From Streptomyces sp. NBC_01231 (GTDB lineage: Bacteria; Actinomycetota; Actinomycetes; Streptomycetales; Streptomycetaceae), in NCBI GenBank assembly GCA_035999765.1, contig CP108521.1, positions 4,402,001 to 4,466,000 on the forward strand: DNA of 64,000 nt, read 5' to 3'. Below, one piece after another: positions 28,492 to 36,824 of the stretch; the stretch's first letter is position 1; every line of letters begins with the position of its first letter. The position numbers and the translations under genes were made by a program. Below the pieces are notes generated by a model. That model saw only the letters and a list, made by a program, of their open reading frames with translations, was not told where the DNA came from and ran no database searches.

Positions 28492-30174
28492 GTGGGTAAC
28501 AGAAGGCGCGTCGCCGAGCGACGGAAGACCAAGCCCGCCGTGGTCGGCGGGGTGATCGCCGTCGTCGTGGTCGGCGGCGCCGGCTTCGGCGCCTACGCAC
28601 TGTACGGAGGCGGGTCGGCGGCCGACGACGGGAGCCGGTCGACGTCCGCGAGCGACGACCACAAGAAGGACATCCCGAGCGGTCCGCTCTCGGCGACCGA
28701 GGTCACCAGCACGGCCCGGACGTTCCTGACGGCCTGGCAGCAGGGCAAGGTGCCCCGGGCGGCCGCCGCCACGAGCGACGCGGCGGCGGCCACCACCCTG
28801 CTCACCGGCTACACCAAGGACGCCCATCTCAAGGACGTCACGCTCACCGCGGGCGCCCGCACCGGCGACAAGGTCCCCTTCTCCGTGAAGGCCACGGTGT
28901 CGTACAAGGGCACCGAGAAGCCGCTGACGTACGACAGCGCGCTGACCGTCGTCCGCGACACCACCGACGGGAAGCCGCGGGTCGACTGGCACTCGTCCGT
29001 CGTCCACCCCGACCTCAAGGACGGCGACACCCTGGTCACCGGCGCGTCCGGGACTCCGCCCGTGAAGGCGGTCGACCGGGACGGCGGCGAGATCACCACC
29101 GCCAAGTACCCCTCGCTCGGCACGGTCCTGGACGGGCTGCGCGAGAAGTACGGCAAGACGGCCGGGGGCAAGGCAGGCATCGAACTCAGGGTGATCCGCG
29201 GGAAGTCCGCGAAGGCGGAGAAGGCGTCCGACAAGACGCTGCTGGAGCTGAGCAAGGGCACGCCGGGCACGGTGAAGACGACCCTGAACCCGACGCTCCA
29301 GGCGGCGGCCGAGCGGCAGGTCGCCAAGAAGGCCAAGTCGTCGGTGGTGCTGATGCGTCCCTCGACCGGCGAGATCCTGGCCGTCGCGAACGCCTCCCAC
29401 GGCTTCAACATCGCCTTCCAGGGCTCCCTCGCCCCCGGCTCCACGATGAAGGTCATCACCTCCTCGCTGCTGATCGACAAGGGCCTGGCCTCGGCGGACA
29501 AGGCGCACCCCTGCCCGAAGTACTTCAAGTACGGCGGCTGGAAGTTCCAGAACGACGACAAGTTCGAGATCAAGGGCGGCACCTTCAAGGCGAGCTTCGC
29601 CCGCTCCTGCAACACGGCCTTCATCAGCCAGGCGCCCGACCTGGACAACGACGACCTGACCAAGCAGGCCCAGCAGGTCTTCGGTCTGTCCATGAACAAC
29701 TGGGCCATCGGTGTGCCGACCTTCGACGGCTCGGTGCCGGTGCAGAGCGCGGCCCAGATGGCGGCCTCACTGATCGGACAGGGCGGGGTCCGGATGAACC
29801 CGCTGAACATGGCGTCGGTGTCGGCGACGATCGAGTCGGGCACCTTCAAGCAGCCCTACCTGGTGTCGCCCTCGGTCGACGACCGCAAGCTCGCCACCGC
29901 CTCCCGCTCGATGTCCTCGGGCACGCTGTCGCAGCTGCGGGAGCTGATGTCGTACACGGCGGGCTACGGCACGGCGGCCGAGGCGATGTCCGGGGTCACC
30001 GGCAACGTGGGCGCGAAGACCGGCTCGGCGGAGGTCGACGGGCAGAAGAAGCCGAACGGGTGGTTCACCGCCTACCGCGGCGACCTCGCCGCCGCGGGCG
30101 TCGTCCAGCAGGGCGGGCACGGTGGCGACACGGCGGGCCCGATCGTGGCGTCCCTACTGAAGATGGGCGGCTGA
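28492..30174 (+). CDS. penicillin-binding transpeptidase with NTF2-like N-terminal domain (2)
   Basis: A 560-residue paralog of the upstream PBP with the same layout: basic N terminus, transmembrane helix (about 16-38), NTF2-like domain, linker and transpeptidase. Active-site motifs are STMK (317-320), SCN (372-374) and KTG (509-511). Start GTG at 28492 is behind CGGAGGAACG. It follows the first PBP by 95 bp, with a ribosome site but no obvious terminator, so an operon is likely. Its 3' end overlaps the convergent ssgE-like gene by 21 bp. The pair probably arose by tandem duplication. Confidence 0.92.
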   Translation: MGNRRRVAERRKTKPAVVGGVIAVVVVGGAGFGAYALYGGGSAADDGSRSTSASDDHKKDIPSGPLSATEVTSTARTFLTAWQQGKVPRAAAATSDAAAATTLLTGYTKDAHLKDVTLTAGARTGDKVPFSVKATVSYKGTEKPLTYDSALTVVRDTTDGKPRVDWHSSVVHPDLKDGDTLVTGASGTPPVKAVDRDGGEITTAKYPSLGTVLDGLREKYGKTAGGKAGIELRVIRGKSAKAEKASDKTLLELSKGTPGTVKTTLNPTLQAAAERQVAKKAKSSVVLMRPSTGEILAVANASHGFNIAFQGSLAPGSTMKVITSSLLIDKGLASADKAHPCPKYFKYGGWKFQNDDKFEIKGGTFKASFARSCNTAFISQAPDLDNDDLTKQAQQVFGLSMNNWAIGVPTFDGSVPVQSAAQMAASLIGQGGVRMNPLNMASVSATIESGTFKQPYLVSPSVDDRKLATASRSMSSGTLSQLRELMSYTAGYGTAAEAMSGVTGNVGAKTGSAEVDGQKKPNGWFTAYRGDLAAAGVVQQGGHGGDTAGPIVASLLKMGG

Positions 30175-30522
30175 GGTCGGCATCGGGACGGCCAGATACG
30201 TCCGCCGCAGGAACCTGAGCAGCGCCTTCGCATCGAACTGCACCACCGAGACGCCCTGCGCGGAGTGGAACTCGACGACGGTCTGGACGCGTCCGCACGG
30301 CCAGACGCGGACCTCTCCGCTGCCGGCCGGGGCGCGCAGGCCTTGTTCGAGGAGCGAGCGCGAGAAGGTCCACTCGTGCGAACCGGGCAGGAGCACCCGT
30401 ACCGAGCGCGGGTCGGTGTCGGGGTCGTAGCGCAGGACGACCGGGACCGCCTCGTCACCCTCTCGCGGGATGTCCGCGTCCGTGACGATGTGAGCTCGCG
30501 CGTACTGTTCGACTACAGACAT
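30154..30522 (-). CDS. ssgE: SsgA-like sporulation/cell-division protein (SsgE-like)
   Basis: A 122-residue member of the SsgA-like proteins (SALPs), found only in sporulating actinobacteria, where they recruit divisome or wall enzymes to chosen sites. Family features are VPVVLRYDPDTDP (about 27-39), EWTFSRSLLEQGL, GSGEVRVWP and the C-terminal LLRFLRRTYLAVP. Position next to two PBPs matches ssgE of S. coelicolor, whose product is linked to spore chain maturation and autolytic release. ATG at 30522 follows GAGAGGG. It ends inside the convergent PBP gene, a 21-bp tail overlap that could cause transcriptional interference. Confidence 0.9.
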   Translation of the reverse strand: MSVVEQYARAHIVTDADIPREGDEAVPVVLRYDPDTDPRSVRVLLPGSHEWTFSRSLLEQGLRAPAGSGEVRVWPCGRVQTVVEFHSAQGVSVVQFDAKALLRFLRRTYLAVPMPTSAAHLQ

Positions 30523-30677
30523 CGTGACGACCCTCTCACGCTGCGTAACCTGTGCGGAATCTGTGTGCTTATTTCCCCTCCAGCGTCGCACATTTCCGGG
30601 ATCGCGCCTTGGCGGGCGAAGATGCTGTTCCTCACGCCCTCGCGGCGTTTCCCCGCACTGTTCGATTCTCGGCGCTC

Positions 30678-30708
30678 TTGCAACTCGTTCGCAACAAGCC
30701 ACTATCAT
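30678..30708 (+). promoter_or_regulatory. Nur-like box and leaderless promoter of cbiM
   Basis: TTGCAA-N5-TCGCAA at 30678-30694 matches the Streptomyces Nur (nickel uptake regulator, Fur family) box tTGCaa-n5-ttGCAA at all but one position. It overlaps the expected -35 area of a -10 box TATCAT (30703-30708) that ends 6 nt before the cbiM GTG. Binding of nickel-loaded Nur would block RNA polymerase. No ribosome site precedes the GTG, so the mRNA appears leaderless. Confidence 0.65.
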
Positions 30709-30714
30709 CGAACG

Positions 30715-31758
30715 GTGCATGTGCCTGACGGATTCATCAACGCGCCCGTATCCGCCGCGACCGGAGTAGTCGCCGCCGGCGCCGTCGCCCTGAGCCTGCG
30801 CGGCGCGCGCCGCGAACTGGACGAGCGCACCGCGCCGCTGGCCGGCCTGGTCGCCGCGTTCATCTTCGCCGTGCAGATGCTCAACTTCCCCGTCGCGGCG
30901 GGGACCAGCGGACATCTGCTCGGCGGCGCGCTCGCGGCGATCCTCGTCGGCCCCTTCGCCGGGGTCCTGTGCGTGTCCGTGGTCCTGCTGATGCAGGGCA
31001 TCCTGTTCGCGGACGGCGGTCTGACCGCCCTCGGCGTGAACATCACGGACATGGCGATCGTCACGACGGTCGTCGCGTACGCCGTCTTCCGGGGGCTTGT
31101 GAAGGTGCTGCCGCGCACCCGCCGGTCGGTGACGGTTGCCTCGTTCGCCGCCGCACTGCTCTCCGTCCCGGCCGCGGCCCTCGCCTTCACCCTCCTGTAC
31201 GCCGTGGGCGGCACCACGGACGTCGCCATCGGCAAGGTCGCCACCGCCATGATCGGCGTGCACGTCCTGATCGGCATCGGCGAGGCCGCGATCACCGCGC
31301 TGACCGTGGGCGCCGTCATCGCCGTACGCCCGGACCTGGTGTACGGCGCCCGTGGCCTCCAGCAGAAGCTGAAGCTGCGGGTGAACGGCGAGTTGGTCGA
31401 CGTCCCCGACGCCGAGCCGGTTCCCGTCGCCGCCCGCTCGCACCGCACGCTGTGGATCACCGGCCTGGCGGCCTCCCTCGTGCTGGCCGGATTCGTCAGC
31501 TTCTACGCCTCCGCGAACCCCGACGGGCTGGAGAAGGTCGCCGCCGACAAGGGCATCGACCAGCGGACGAAGGAGCACGCGAACGCGGACTCCCCGCTCG
31601 CCGACTACGGCGTCAAGGACATCGAGGACGCCCGCCTCTCCGGCGGTCTCGCGGGCGTGATCGGCGTCGGCGTCACCGTCGTCGCGGGCAGCACGGTGTT
31701 CTGGGCGGTCCGCAGGCGCCGCACCGACGACACCTCTCCCGCGAGCACGAGCCTCTGA
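30715..31758 (+). CDS. ECF transporter S component CbiM/NikM fused to a CbiN-like (PDGLE) domain
   Basis: A 347-residue membrane protein that binds Ni2+ or Co2+ for uptake by an energy-coupling-factor transporter. The start fixes the mature N terminus MHVPDGF: in this family Met1 and His2 ligate the metal. The N-terminal 220 residues form the CbiM core with about six helices. After a loop, two more helices flank the extracytoplasmic YASANPDGLEKVAADKG, the CbiN/PDGLE signature, so the M and N subunits are fused. The Nur-like box upstream favours nickel as the substrate, although cobalt is possible. Overlaps cbiQ by one base (TGATG). Confidence 0.93.
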   Translation: MHVPDGFINAPVSAATGVVAAGAVALSLRGARRELDERTAPLAGLVAAFIFAVQMLNFPVAAGTSGHLLGGALAAILVGPFAGVLCVSVVLLMQGILFADGGLTALGVNITDMAIVTTVVAYAVFRGLVKVLPRTRRSVTVASFAAALLSVPAAALAFTLLYAVGGTTDVAIGKVATAMIGVHVLIGIGEAAITALTVGAVIAVRPDLVYGARGLQQKLKLRVNGELVDVPDAEPVPVAARSHRTLWITGLAASLVLAGFVSFYASANPDGLEKVAADKGIDQRTKEHANADSPLADYGVKDIEDARLSGGLAGVIGVGVTVVAGSTVFWAVRRRRTDDTSPASTSL

Positions 31759-32519
31759 TGGGCGCGGGGCACGCGCACAGGCTCTACCGGCACGGGCACT
31801 CGCCCGTGCACGCCCTGCCACCGCACACCAAGCTCGCGGCGACCTTCGCCTTCGTGGTGGTCGTGGTGTCGACCCCGCGGGAGGCGATGTGGGCGTTCGG
31901 CCTGTACGCCGTACTGCTGGCGTCCGTCGCGTACGCGGCCCGGGTACCGGCCGGCTTCCTGCTCAAGCGGCTGCTGATCGAGGTCCCGTTCGTCGCGTTC
32001 GCGGTCCTGATGCCGTTCGTCGCGGAGGGCGAGCGGGTCGGGGTGCTCGGGATGTCGCTGAGCGTGAACGGCCTGTGGGGCGCCTGGAACGTGCTCGCCA
32101 AGGGCACTCTCGGGGTCGCCGCCTCCGTGCTCCTCGCCTCCACCACCGAACTACGCGAACTCCTCCTCGGACTCCAGCGGTTGAAGCTGCCGCCGCTGCT
32201 GGTGCAGATCGCGTCCTTCATGATCAGGTACGGCGACGTCATCACGGACGAGATGCGGCGGATGCGGATCGCCCGGGAGTCACGGGGCTTCGAGGCGCGG
32301 GGCGTGAAGCACTGGGGCGTGCTGGCCAAGTCGGCCGGTGCGCTGTTCATCCGCTCCTACGAACGCGGGGAGCGGGTCCATCTGGCCATGGTCAGCCGGG
32401 GGTACGCCGGTTCGATGCCGGTCATCGACGAGGTGACCGCGTCCCGGGCGCAGTGGTCGTACGCCCTCACCCTCCCGTTCGCCGCCCTCGTCGTCTGCGT
32501 GTTGGGATGGGCTCTGTGA
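31758..32519 (+). CDS. cbiQ: ECF transporter T component CbiQ
   Basis: A 253-residue membrane protein linking the substrate-binding subunit to the ATPase. It has about five hydrophobic segments. The two coupling helices carry the EcfT signatures, seen here as RIARESRGFEARG (about residues 172-184) and LAMVSRGYAGS, which dock into the ATPase grooves. ATG at 31758 overlaps the cbiM stop (TGATG), and its stop overlaps the start of cbiO, so the three subunits are made together. Typical family length. Confidence 0.94.
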   Translation: MGAGHAHRLYRHGHSPVHALPPHTKLAATFAFVVVVVSTPREAMWAFGLYAVLLASVAYAARVPAGFLLKRLLIEVPFVAFAVLMPFVAEGERVGVLGMSLSVNGLWGAWNVLAKGTLGVAASVLLASTTELRELLLGLQRLKLPPLLVQIASFMIRYGDVITDEMRRMRIARESRGFEARGVKHWGVLAKSAGALFIRSYERGERVHLAMVSRGYAGSMPVIDEVTASRAQWSYALTLPFAALVVCVLGWAL

Positions 32520-33265
32520 CTGCTTCCCTCGAGGTCTCCGGCCTCGCCTTCGCCTATCCGGACGGCCACCAGGCGCTGTTCGGCGTGGACTTCGCCGTCG
32601 CCCGCGGCGAGCGGGTCGCGCTGCTCGGTCCGAACGGCGCCGGCAAGACGACCCTGGTGCTGCACCTCAACGGCATCCTGAGCGGCGGCACGGGCTCGGT
32701 GAAGGTGGCCGGGCTGCCCGTCGGCCGACAGCACATGGCCGAGATCCGGCGCAGGGTCGGGATCGTCTTCCAGGATCCGGACGACCAGCTCTTCATGCCG
32801 TCCGTGCGTGAGGACGTGGCCTTCGGCCCGGCGGCGGCCGGGCTGAGGGGGGCGGAGCTGGAGGACCGCGTGGACCGGGCGCTGGAGCGGGTCGGCATGG
32901 CGGAGTTCAAGGACCGGCCGCCGCACCACCTCTCCTTCGGGCAGCGGCGCCGGGTGGCCGTGGCGACCGTCCTCGCGATGGAGCCGGAGATCCTCGTACT
33001 CGACGAGCCGTCCTCCAACCTCGACCCCGCCTCCCGCCGCGAACTCGCCGACATCCTGCGCTCGTTGGACGTGACCGTCCTGATGGTCACGCACGACCTC
33101 CCGTACGCCCTTGAGCTGTGCCCCCGCGCCCTGATCCTCAGCGACGGCACCATCGCGGCCGACGGCCCAACCGGCGAGCTGCTCTCCGACGACGCGCTGA
33201 TGCGGGCCCACCGACTGGAGTTGCCGTTCGGATTCGACCCGCGGTCCGTGACAATGGGCGCGTGA
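32516..33265 (+). CDS. cbiO: ECF transporter ATPase CbiO
   Basis: A 249-residue ABC ATPase powering the CbiMQ transporter. Walker A is GPNGAGKTT, the Q-loop FQDPDDQLF, and Walker B LVLDEPSSNLD. The signature is LSFGQRRR, a variant of LSGGQ typical of this family, followed by the His switch THDL. I prefer the GTG at 32516, which overlaps the cbiQ stop (GTGA) with GGGATGG before it; an ATG at 32507 is in frame and would add three residues. The stop overlaps the next start (GTGA), so the MarR-type gene may be translated from the same message. Confidence 0.93.
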   Translation: MTASLEVSGLAFAYPDGHQALFGVDFAVARGERVALLGPNGAGKTTLVLHLNGILSGGTGSVKVAGLPVGRQHMAEIRRRVGIVFQDPDDQLFMPSVREDVAFGPAAAGLRGAELEDRVDRALERVGMAEFKDRPPHHLSFGQRRRVAVATVLAMEPEILVLDEPSSNLDPASRRELADILRSLDVTVLMVTHDLPYALELCPRALILSDGTIAADGPTGELLSDDALMRAHRLELPFGFDPRSVTMGA

Positions 33266-33732
33266 CGAACCAAGAGGGCGCCGATGACGAGGGCTCGCTG
33301 CTGCTGGACGACCAGCTGTGCTTCGCGCTCTACGCGGCCCAGCGCGCGGTGACGTCCGCCTACCGTCCACTCCTCGACGAGCTCGGCCTGACCTACCCGC
33401 AGTACCTGGTGCTGCTGGTGCTGTGGGAGCGCGGCGAGATCACCGTCAAGGAGCTGGCGGGTGCGCTGCGGCTGGACTACGGCACGGTGTCGCCCCTGCT
33501 CAAGCGGCTGGAGAGCGCGGGTCTTGTCCGCCGGGAGCGGGCTGCGAACGACGAGCGCTCGGTGCTCGTGGCGTGCACGGACCGCGCCGAGGAGCTGAGG
33601 GAGCGCGCGGCGCGGGTGCCCGGTGCCCTGCTCGCGGCGACCGAGCTCGACAGCACGGAGGCCGGTCGATTGCGTGCGGAGCTGTGGGCACTGGCCGAGC
33701 GCGCCGAGGCGGCGGCGGACCGCGCCCGCTGA
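33262..33732 (+). CDS. ohrR: OhrR-type MarR family repressor, peroxide-sensing
   Basis: A 156-residue MarR winged-helix regulator. DDQLCFALYAAQRAVTSAYRP contains Cys20 in the position of the reactive sensor Cys of OhrR, and the block LGLTYPQYLVLLVLWE is the usual OhrR continuation. Organic hydroperoxides oxidise this Cys and release DNA. The winged helix has TVKELAGALRLDYGTVSPLLKRLE. The start GTG overlaps the cbiO stop (GTGA). The target is almost surely the ohr gene 106 bp downstream on the same strand. Whether it also has its own promoter inside cbiO is not visible. Confidence 0.93.
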   Translation: MTNQEGADDEGSLLLDDQLCFALYAAQRAVTSAYRPLLDELGLTYPQYLVLLVLWERGEITVKELAGALRLDYGTVSPLLKRLESAGLVRRERAANDERSVLVACTDRAEELRERAARVPGALLAATELDSTEAGRLRAELWALAERAEAAADRAR

Positions 33733-33788
33733 TCTCGGGTTACCCACGGTTGCTACCCCCTGATAACAGCGATCCCCCTACCGGTCAG

Positions 33789-33817
33789 TATCTTGTGCAC
33801 GATGCACTTGTGCGCAC
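33789..33817 (+). promoter_or_regulatory. candidate OhrR operator in the ohr promoter
   Basis: TATCTT (33789-33794) is a possible -10. It is followed by the palindrome GTGCA-CGA-TGCAC (33795-33807), a second palindrome GTGCGCAC (33810-33817), and the direct repeat CTTGTGC at 33792 and 33807. Such clustered dyads just ahead of ohr fit an OhrR target site. The exact operator is inferred. Confidence 0.4.
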
Positions 33818-33838
33818 CTGTTCCGGGGGGAGCCGGCC

Positions 33839-34321
33839 ATGACTGACGACACCACCGTCGACGCGACTGCCAACGCCACTGGCGACACCGCTGTAGACAC
33901 CCGTCCCTCGAAGATCGTGTACGTCGCCGAGGCCACCGCGCACGGCGGCCGGGACGGCTTCGTCACCAGCCAGGACGGCCAGATCGAGCTGAAGGTCGCG
34001 ATGCCGCCACAGCTCGGCGGCGACGGCAACGGCACCAACCCGGAGCAGCTGTTCGCGGCCGGCTACAGCTCCTGCTTCCACAACGCGCTGGTACTGGTCG
34101 GCCGCCGCTCCGGCTTCGACCTGACCGGCTCCACGGTCGCCGCGAAAGTCGGCATCGGCCCCAACGAACAGCGCGGCTACGGCCTCGCGGTTGCCCTCAG
34201 CGTCTCGCTGCCGGTTCTCGACCCGGACATCGCGGCCAAGCTGGTGGACGCGGCCCACGAGGTCTGCCCGTACTCGAACGCGACCCGCGGCAACATCGAC
34301 GTCACCACCCTTCTCGGCTAG
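33839..34321 (+). CDS. ohr: organic hydroperoxide resistance peroxidase Ohr
   Basis: Ohr (OsmC family) reduces organic and fatty acid hydroperoxides using a pair of Cys and a lipoyl or thiol reductant. The 160-residue protein has the peroxidatic Cys79 in AAGYSSCFHNAL and the resolving Cys143 in HEVCPYSNATRGN. The N-terminal 23 residues (Thr/Asp-rich) are longer than in most homologs and look disordered. ATG follows GGGGGGAG. It lies downstream of ohrR, its expected repressor, in the same direction. Confidence 0.95.
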   Translation: MTDDTTVDATANATGDTAVDTRPSKIVYVAEATAHGGRDGFVTSQDGQIELKVAMPPQLGGDGNGTNPEQLFAAGYSSCFHNALVLVGRRSGFDLTGSTVAAKVGIGPNEQRGYGLAVALSVSLPVLDPDIAAKLVDAAHEVCPYSNATRGNIDVTTLLG

Positions 34322-34399
34322 CGAGACACCGGAATCGAAGGCGGTACGGGCATGTTTCACTCACTGTCGTAGGCGAACCACCGGACAGGGAGTACGGAC

Positions 34400-35581
34400 G
34401 TGGACGTGAACGGGACTGTGGCCGAGGGCTTCGAGCCGGTCAGGGACGCGTTCGTGCGGAACTTCGAGGCGCTCGGGGACCGGGGCGCGGCCGTCGCCGT
34501 GTACCGGGACGGACGTCGGGTCGTCGATCTGTGGGGCGGCACCAAGGACGTCGACGGCACCACGCCCTGGCAGCGCGGCACCGCCCAGGTGGTGCGCTCG
34601 GCGACCAAGGGCGTCGCCGCCGCCGTACCGCTGCTGCTGCACCAGCGCGGGGAGCTGGACCTCGACGCGCCGGTCGGCGAGTACTGGCCGGAGTTCAAGG
34701 CGCACGGCAAGGACCGGGTGCTGGTGCGGCATGTGCTGAACCACCGGGCCGGGCTGCCGCTGCTCGACCGCCCGATCACGCCGCAGGACGCCCTGGACCC
34801 GCGCCGGGGCCCGGAGGCGGTCGCCGCGCAGACCCCCGTCTGGGAGCCCGGCACGGACCACGGGTATCACGCGCTGACGTACGGCTGGATGCTCGACGAG
34901 CTGGTGCGGCGCGTGACCGGGCAGGGCGCCGGTGAGTGGATCGCGGCCGAGATCGCCGGACCGCTGGGCCTGGACCTGTGGCTGGGGCTGCCGGAGGCGG
35001 AGGAGGCAGCGGGCCGGACCGGCCGGGTCGGCCGGATCGAGGCCCCCGAGCCGGCCCCCGGCCCGGGACTGCGGGTGCGCCCGAAGCGCTCGGTCACCGA
35101 GGCCTACGACGACCCGGACTCCCTCACCCGCCGGGCGTTCGCCGCGATCACCCCGTTCCCCGACCAGAACGACCCGGCGTACCGGGCGGCCGCCCTGCCC
35201 GCGACCAACGGCATCGCGACCGCCGACTCCCTGGCCCGCTTCTACGCGGCGCTGATCGGCGAGGTCGATGGCATACGGCTGTTCGACCCCGCCACCGTGA
35301 CGGCGGCACGCGCCGAGGAGTCGGCGGGCCCGGACCGTGTCCTGGTGGTCAACACCCGCTTCGGCCTCGGTTACATGCTGCACGGCAGCGCGTCCCCGCT
35401 GCTCGGCCCGGGCTCGTTCGGCCACCCCGGCCGCGGTGGCGCGCTCGGCTTCGCCGACCCGGAGACCGGCGTCGCCCTCGGCTATGTCACCAACGGCTTC
35501 CGCAAGACCGTGACGGCGGATCCGCGTGCGCAGGCGCTGGTCGGGGCCGTACGCGGAGCGCTGGAGCAGGTCACACGTTGA
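34400..35581 (+). CDS. serine hydrolase of the beta-lactamase/EstB esterase family
   Basis: A 393-residue cytoplasmic serine hydrolase with the class C beta-lactamase fold. The catalytic S-x-x-K is seen in VVRSATKGVAAA (about Ser74-Lys77), the Tyr motif probably in HGYHALTYGWML, and the third motif HPGRGG near the C terminus. No signal peptide is present, so an esterase or amidase acting inside the cell is more likely than a drug-resistance lactamase. GTG start at 34400 follows AGGGAG. Tail overlaps the convergent DUF1876 gene by 11 bp. Substrate unknown. Confidence 0.88.
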   Translation: MDVNGTVAEGFEPVRDAFVRNFEALGDRGAAVAVYRDGRRVVDLWGGTKDVDGTTPWQRGTAQVVRSATKGVAAAVPLLLHQRGELDLDAPVGEYWPEFKAHGKDRVLVRHVLNHRAGLPLLDRPITPQDALDPRRGPEAVAAQTPVWEPGTDHGYHALTYGWMLDELVRRVTGQGAGEWIAAEIAGPLGLDLWLGLPEAEEAAGRTGRVGRIEAPEPAPGPGLRVRPKRSVTEAYDDPDSLTRRAFAAITPFPDQNDPAYRAAALPATNGIATADSLARFYAALIGEVDGIRLFDPATVTAARAEESAGPDRVLVVNTRFGLGYMLHGSASPLLGPGSFGHPGRGGALGFADPETGVALGYVTNGFRKTVTADPRAQALVGAVRGALEQVTR

Positions 35582-35846
35582 TCGGGTGGGACGTCCGCCC
35601 GGACGCCTCGTCGATCTCGCCGTGCGCCTTGGTCAGCAACCGCATCGCGAGTTCGTTCAAAGCACGGGCCGCGGCGATCTCCTCACCCACTCTCGGCTGG
35701 TTCGGATCGATGTGGTGTCGGCTGGCGTGCCCGTGCGTGTGTACCTCGGTACCGTCGGGCAGGCGCACCATCGCCGCCGCCCGGGTGCGCTGATCGTCCT
35801 CCTGGAACTCCAGCTCGATGTGCCATCCCACAGTGTTGTGCAACAT
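35571..35846 (-). CDS. DUF1876 domain protein
   Basis: A 91-residue protein beginning MLHNTVGWHIELEFQEDDQ with a perfect CGGAGGTGAT ribosome site. The body contains TRAAAMVRLPDGTEVHTHGHASRHH and ends in helical segments (EEIAAARALNELAMRLL). This is the layout of DUF1876 proteins (dsRBD-like small domains), common and often multicopy in actinobacteria. Function is not known. It ends inside the convergent hydrolase gene. Confidence 0.88.
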   Translation of the reverse strand: MLHNTVGWHIELEFQEDDQRTRAAAMVRLPDGTEVHTHGHASRHHIDPNQPRVGEEIAAARALNELAMRLLTKAHGEIDEASGRTSHPINV

Positions 35847-35978
35847 GACGATCACCTCCGGAAGACCTGCTTCCAGGGTGCTCCTCGACGGCCACGGATG
35901 CACGATTCCGGCACGTGGTCGCTGTCGCGGACAGCACGGGCGGGCTGCCCCAGGACTCACACAACGACATGCGCTGTT

Positions 35979-36824
35979 TCATCCCGCGTGCAGCATCAGC
36001 CCGATCCCGAGCACCAGCAGCCCGGCCGCGGCGATCCTGGGCGCCCCGAACCGCTCCTTGAAGAACATGGCCCCGATGGCCGCGCCGACGATGATCGACG
36101 ACTCGCGAAGGGCCGCGATCGGCGCGAGTTCCGCCCTGGTCTGCGCCCACAGGACGAGCCCGTACGCGAACACGGAGAGGAACGCTCCCAGCAGCCCGAC
36201 GCCCGCGAACGGCCGTAGCACGGGGACGAATTCGCCCCGTAGGCGATACAGCGCGTACGCCGGGATCGCCATGCCCTCCACCGCCATCAGCCAGGCGATG
36301 TACCCGAGGGCGGACCCGGAGGCGCGCACCCCCAGCCCGTCCACGACCGTGTACGACGCGATGGCCAGCCCGGTCGCCAACGCGGCCCCGATCGCCGCCC
36401 AGTCGGGCCGCCGGCCGCGCAGTCCCCACAGTGCGACGCCGGTCAACCCCGCGCAGGACAGGGCGATCCCCGCCGCCGCCCAGCCGTCGGGCACCTCGTT
36501 CGCGAAAACGGCGGCGAGCAGGGTGACCACCAGGGGCGCGGTGCCGCGCGCGATCGGATAGGCCTGCCCGAAGTCGCCCAGCCGGAAGGACTTCATCAGC
36601 AGCAGGTAGTAGACGAGGTGGATGACCGCCGACACGATCAGATACGGCCACGCCCCCGCCGCCGGGAGCGGCACGAACGACATCATGGCCAGGCCGATCA
36701 GCGATCCCCCGCCCGCGATCAGCGTGAACCCGACCAGTTTGTCGGTGATTTGGTGAGCGATCGCGTTCCAGCTGGCGTGCGTCACCGCGGCCAGCAGCAC
36801 GGCCGTGGTGACCAGCGGGGTCAC
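35979..36824 (-). CDS. EamA/DMT-superfamily transporter
   Basis: A 281-residue membrane protein with ten hydrophobic helices in two repeated halves, as in EamA (drug/metabolite) exporters. Landmarks are THASWNAIAHQ in helix 1, and AYPIARGTAPLVV and IAALRESSIIVGAAIGAMFFKE, the paired family signatures at the ends of each half. GTG at 36822-36824 overlaps the stop of the upstream YbaK-like gene (GTGA), so the two are coupled. Export of an amino acid or metabolite is likely; the substrate is unknown. Confidence 0.9.
   Translation of the reverse strand: MTPLVTTAVLLAAVTHASWNAIAHQITDKLVGFTLIAGGGSLIGLAMMSFVPLPAAGAWPYLIVSAVIHLVYYLLLMKSFRLGDFGQAYPIARGTAPLVVTLLAAVFANEVPDGWAAAGIALSCAGLTGVALWGLRGRRPDWAAIGAALATGLAIASYTVVDGLGVRASGSALGYIAWLMAVEGMAIPAYALYRLRGEFVPVLRPFAGVGLLGAFLSVFAYGLVLWAQTRAELAPIAALRESSIIVGAAIGAMFFKERFGAPRIAAAGLLVLGIGLMLHAG

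Noticed and set aside
30523..30714. Cobalamin riboswitch upstream of cbiM
   Set aside because: I could not find the B12-box core, and the promoter appears to lie directly at the start codon, leaving no leader RNA.
34400..35581. Antibiotic-resistance beta-lactamase
   Set aside because: No signal peptide is present and the motifs fit cytoplasmic EstB-type esterases better.
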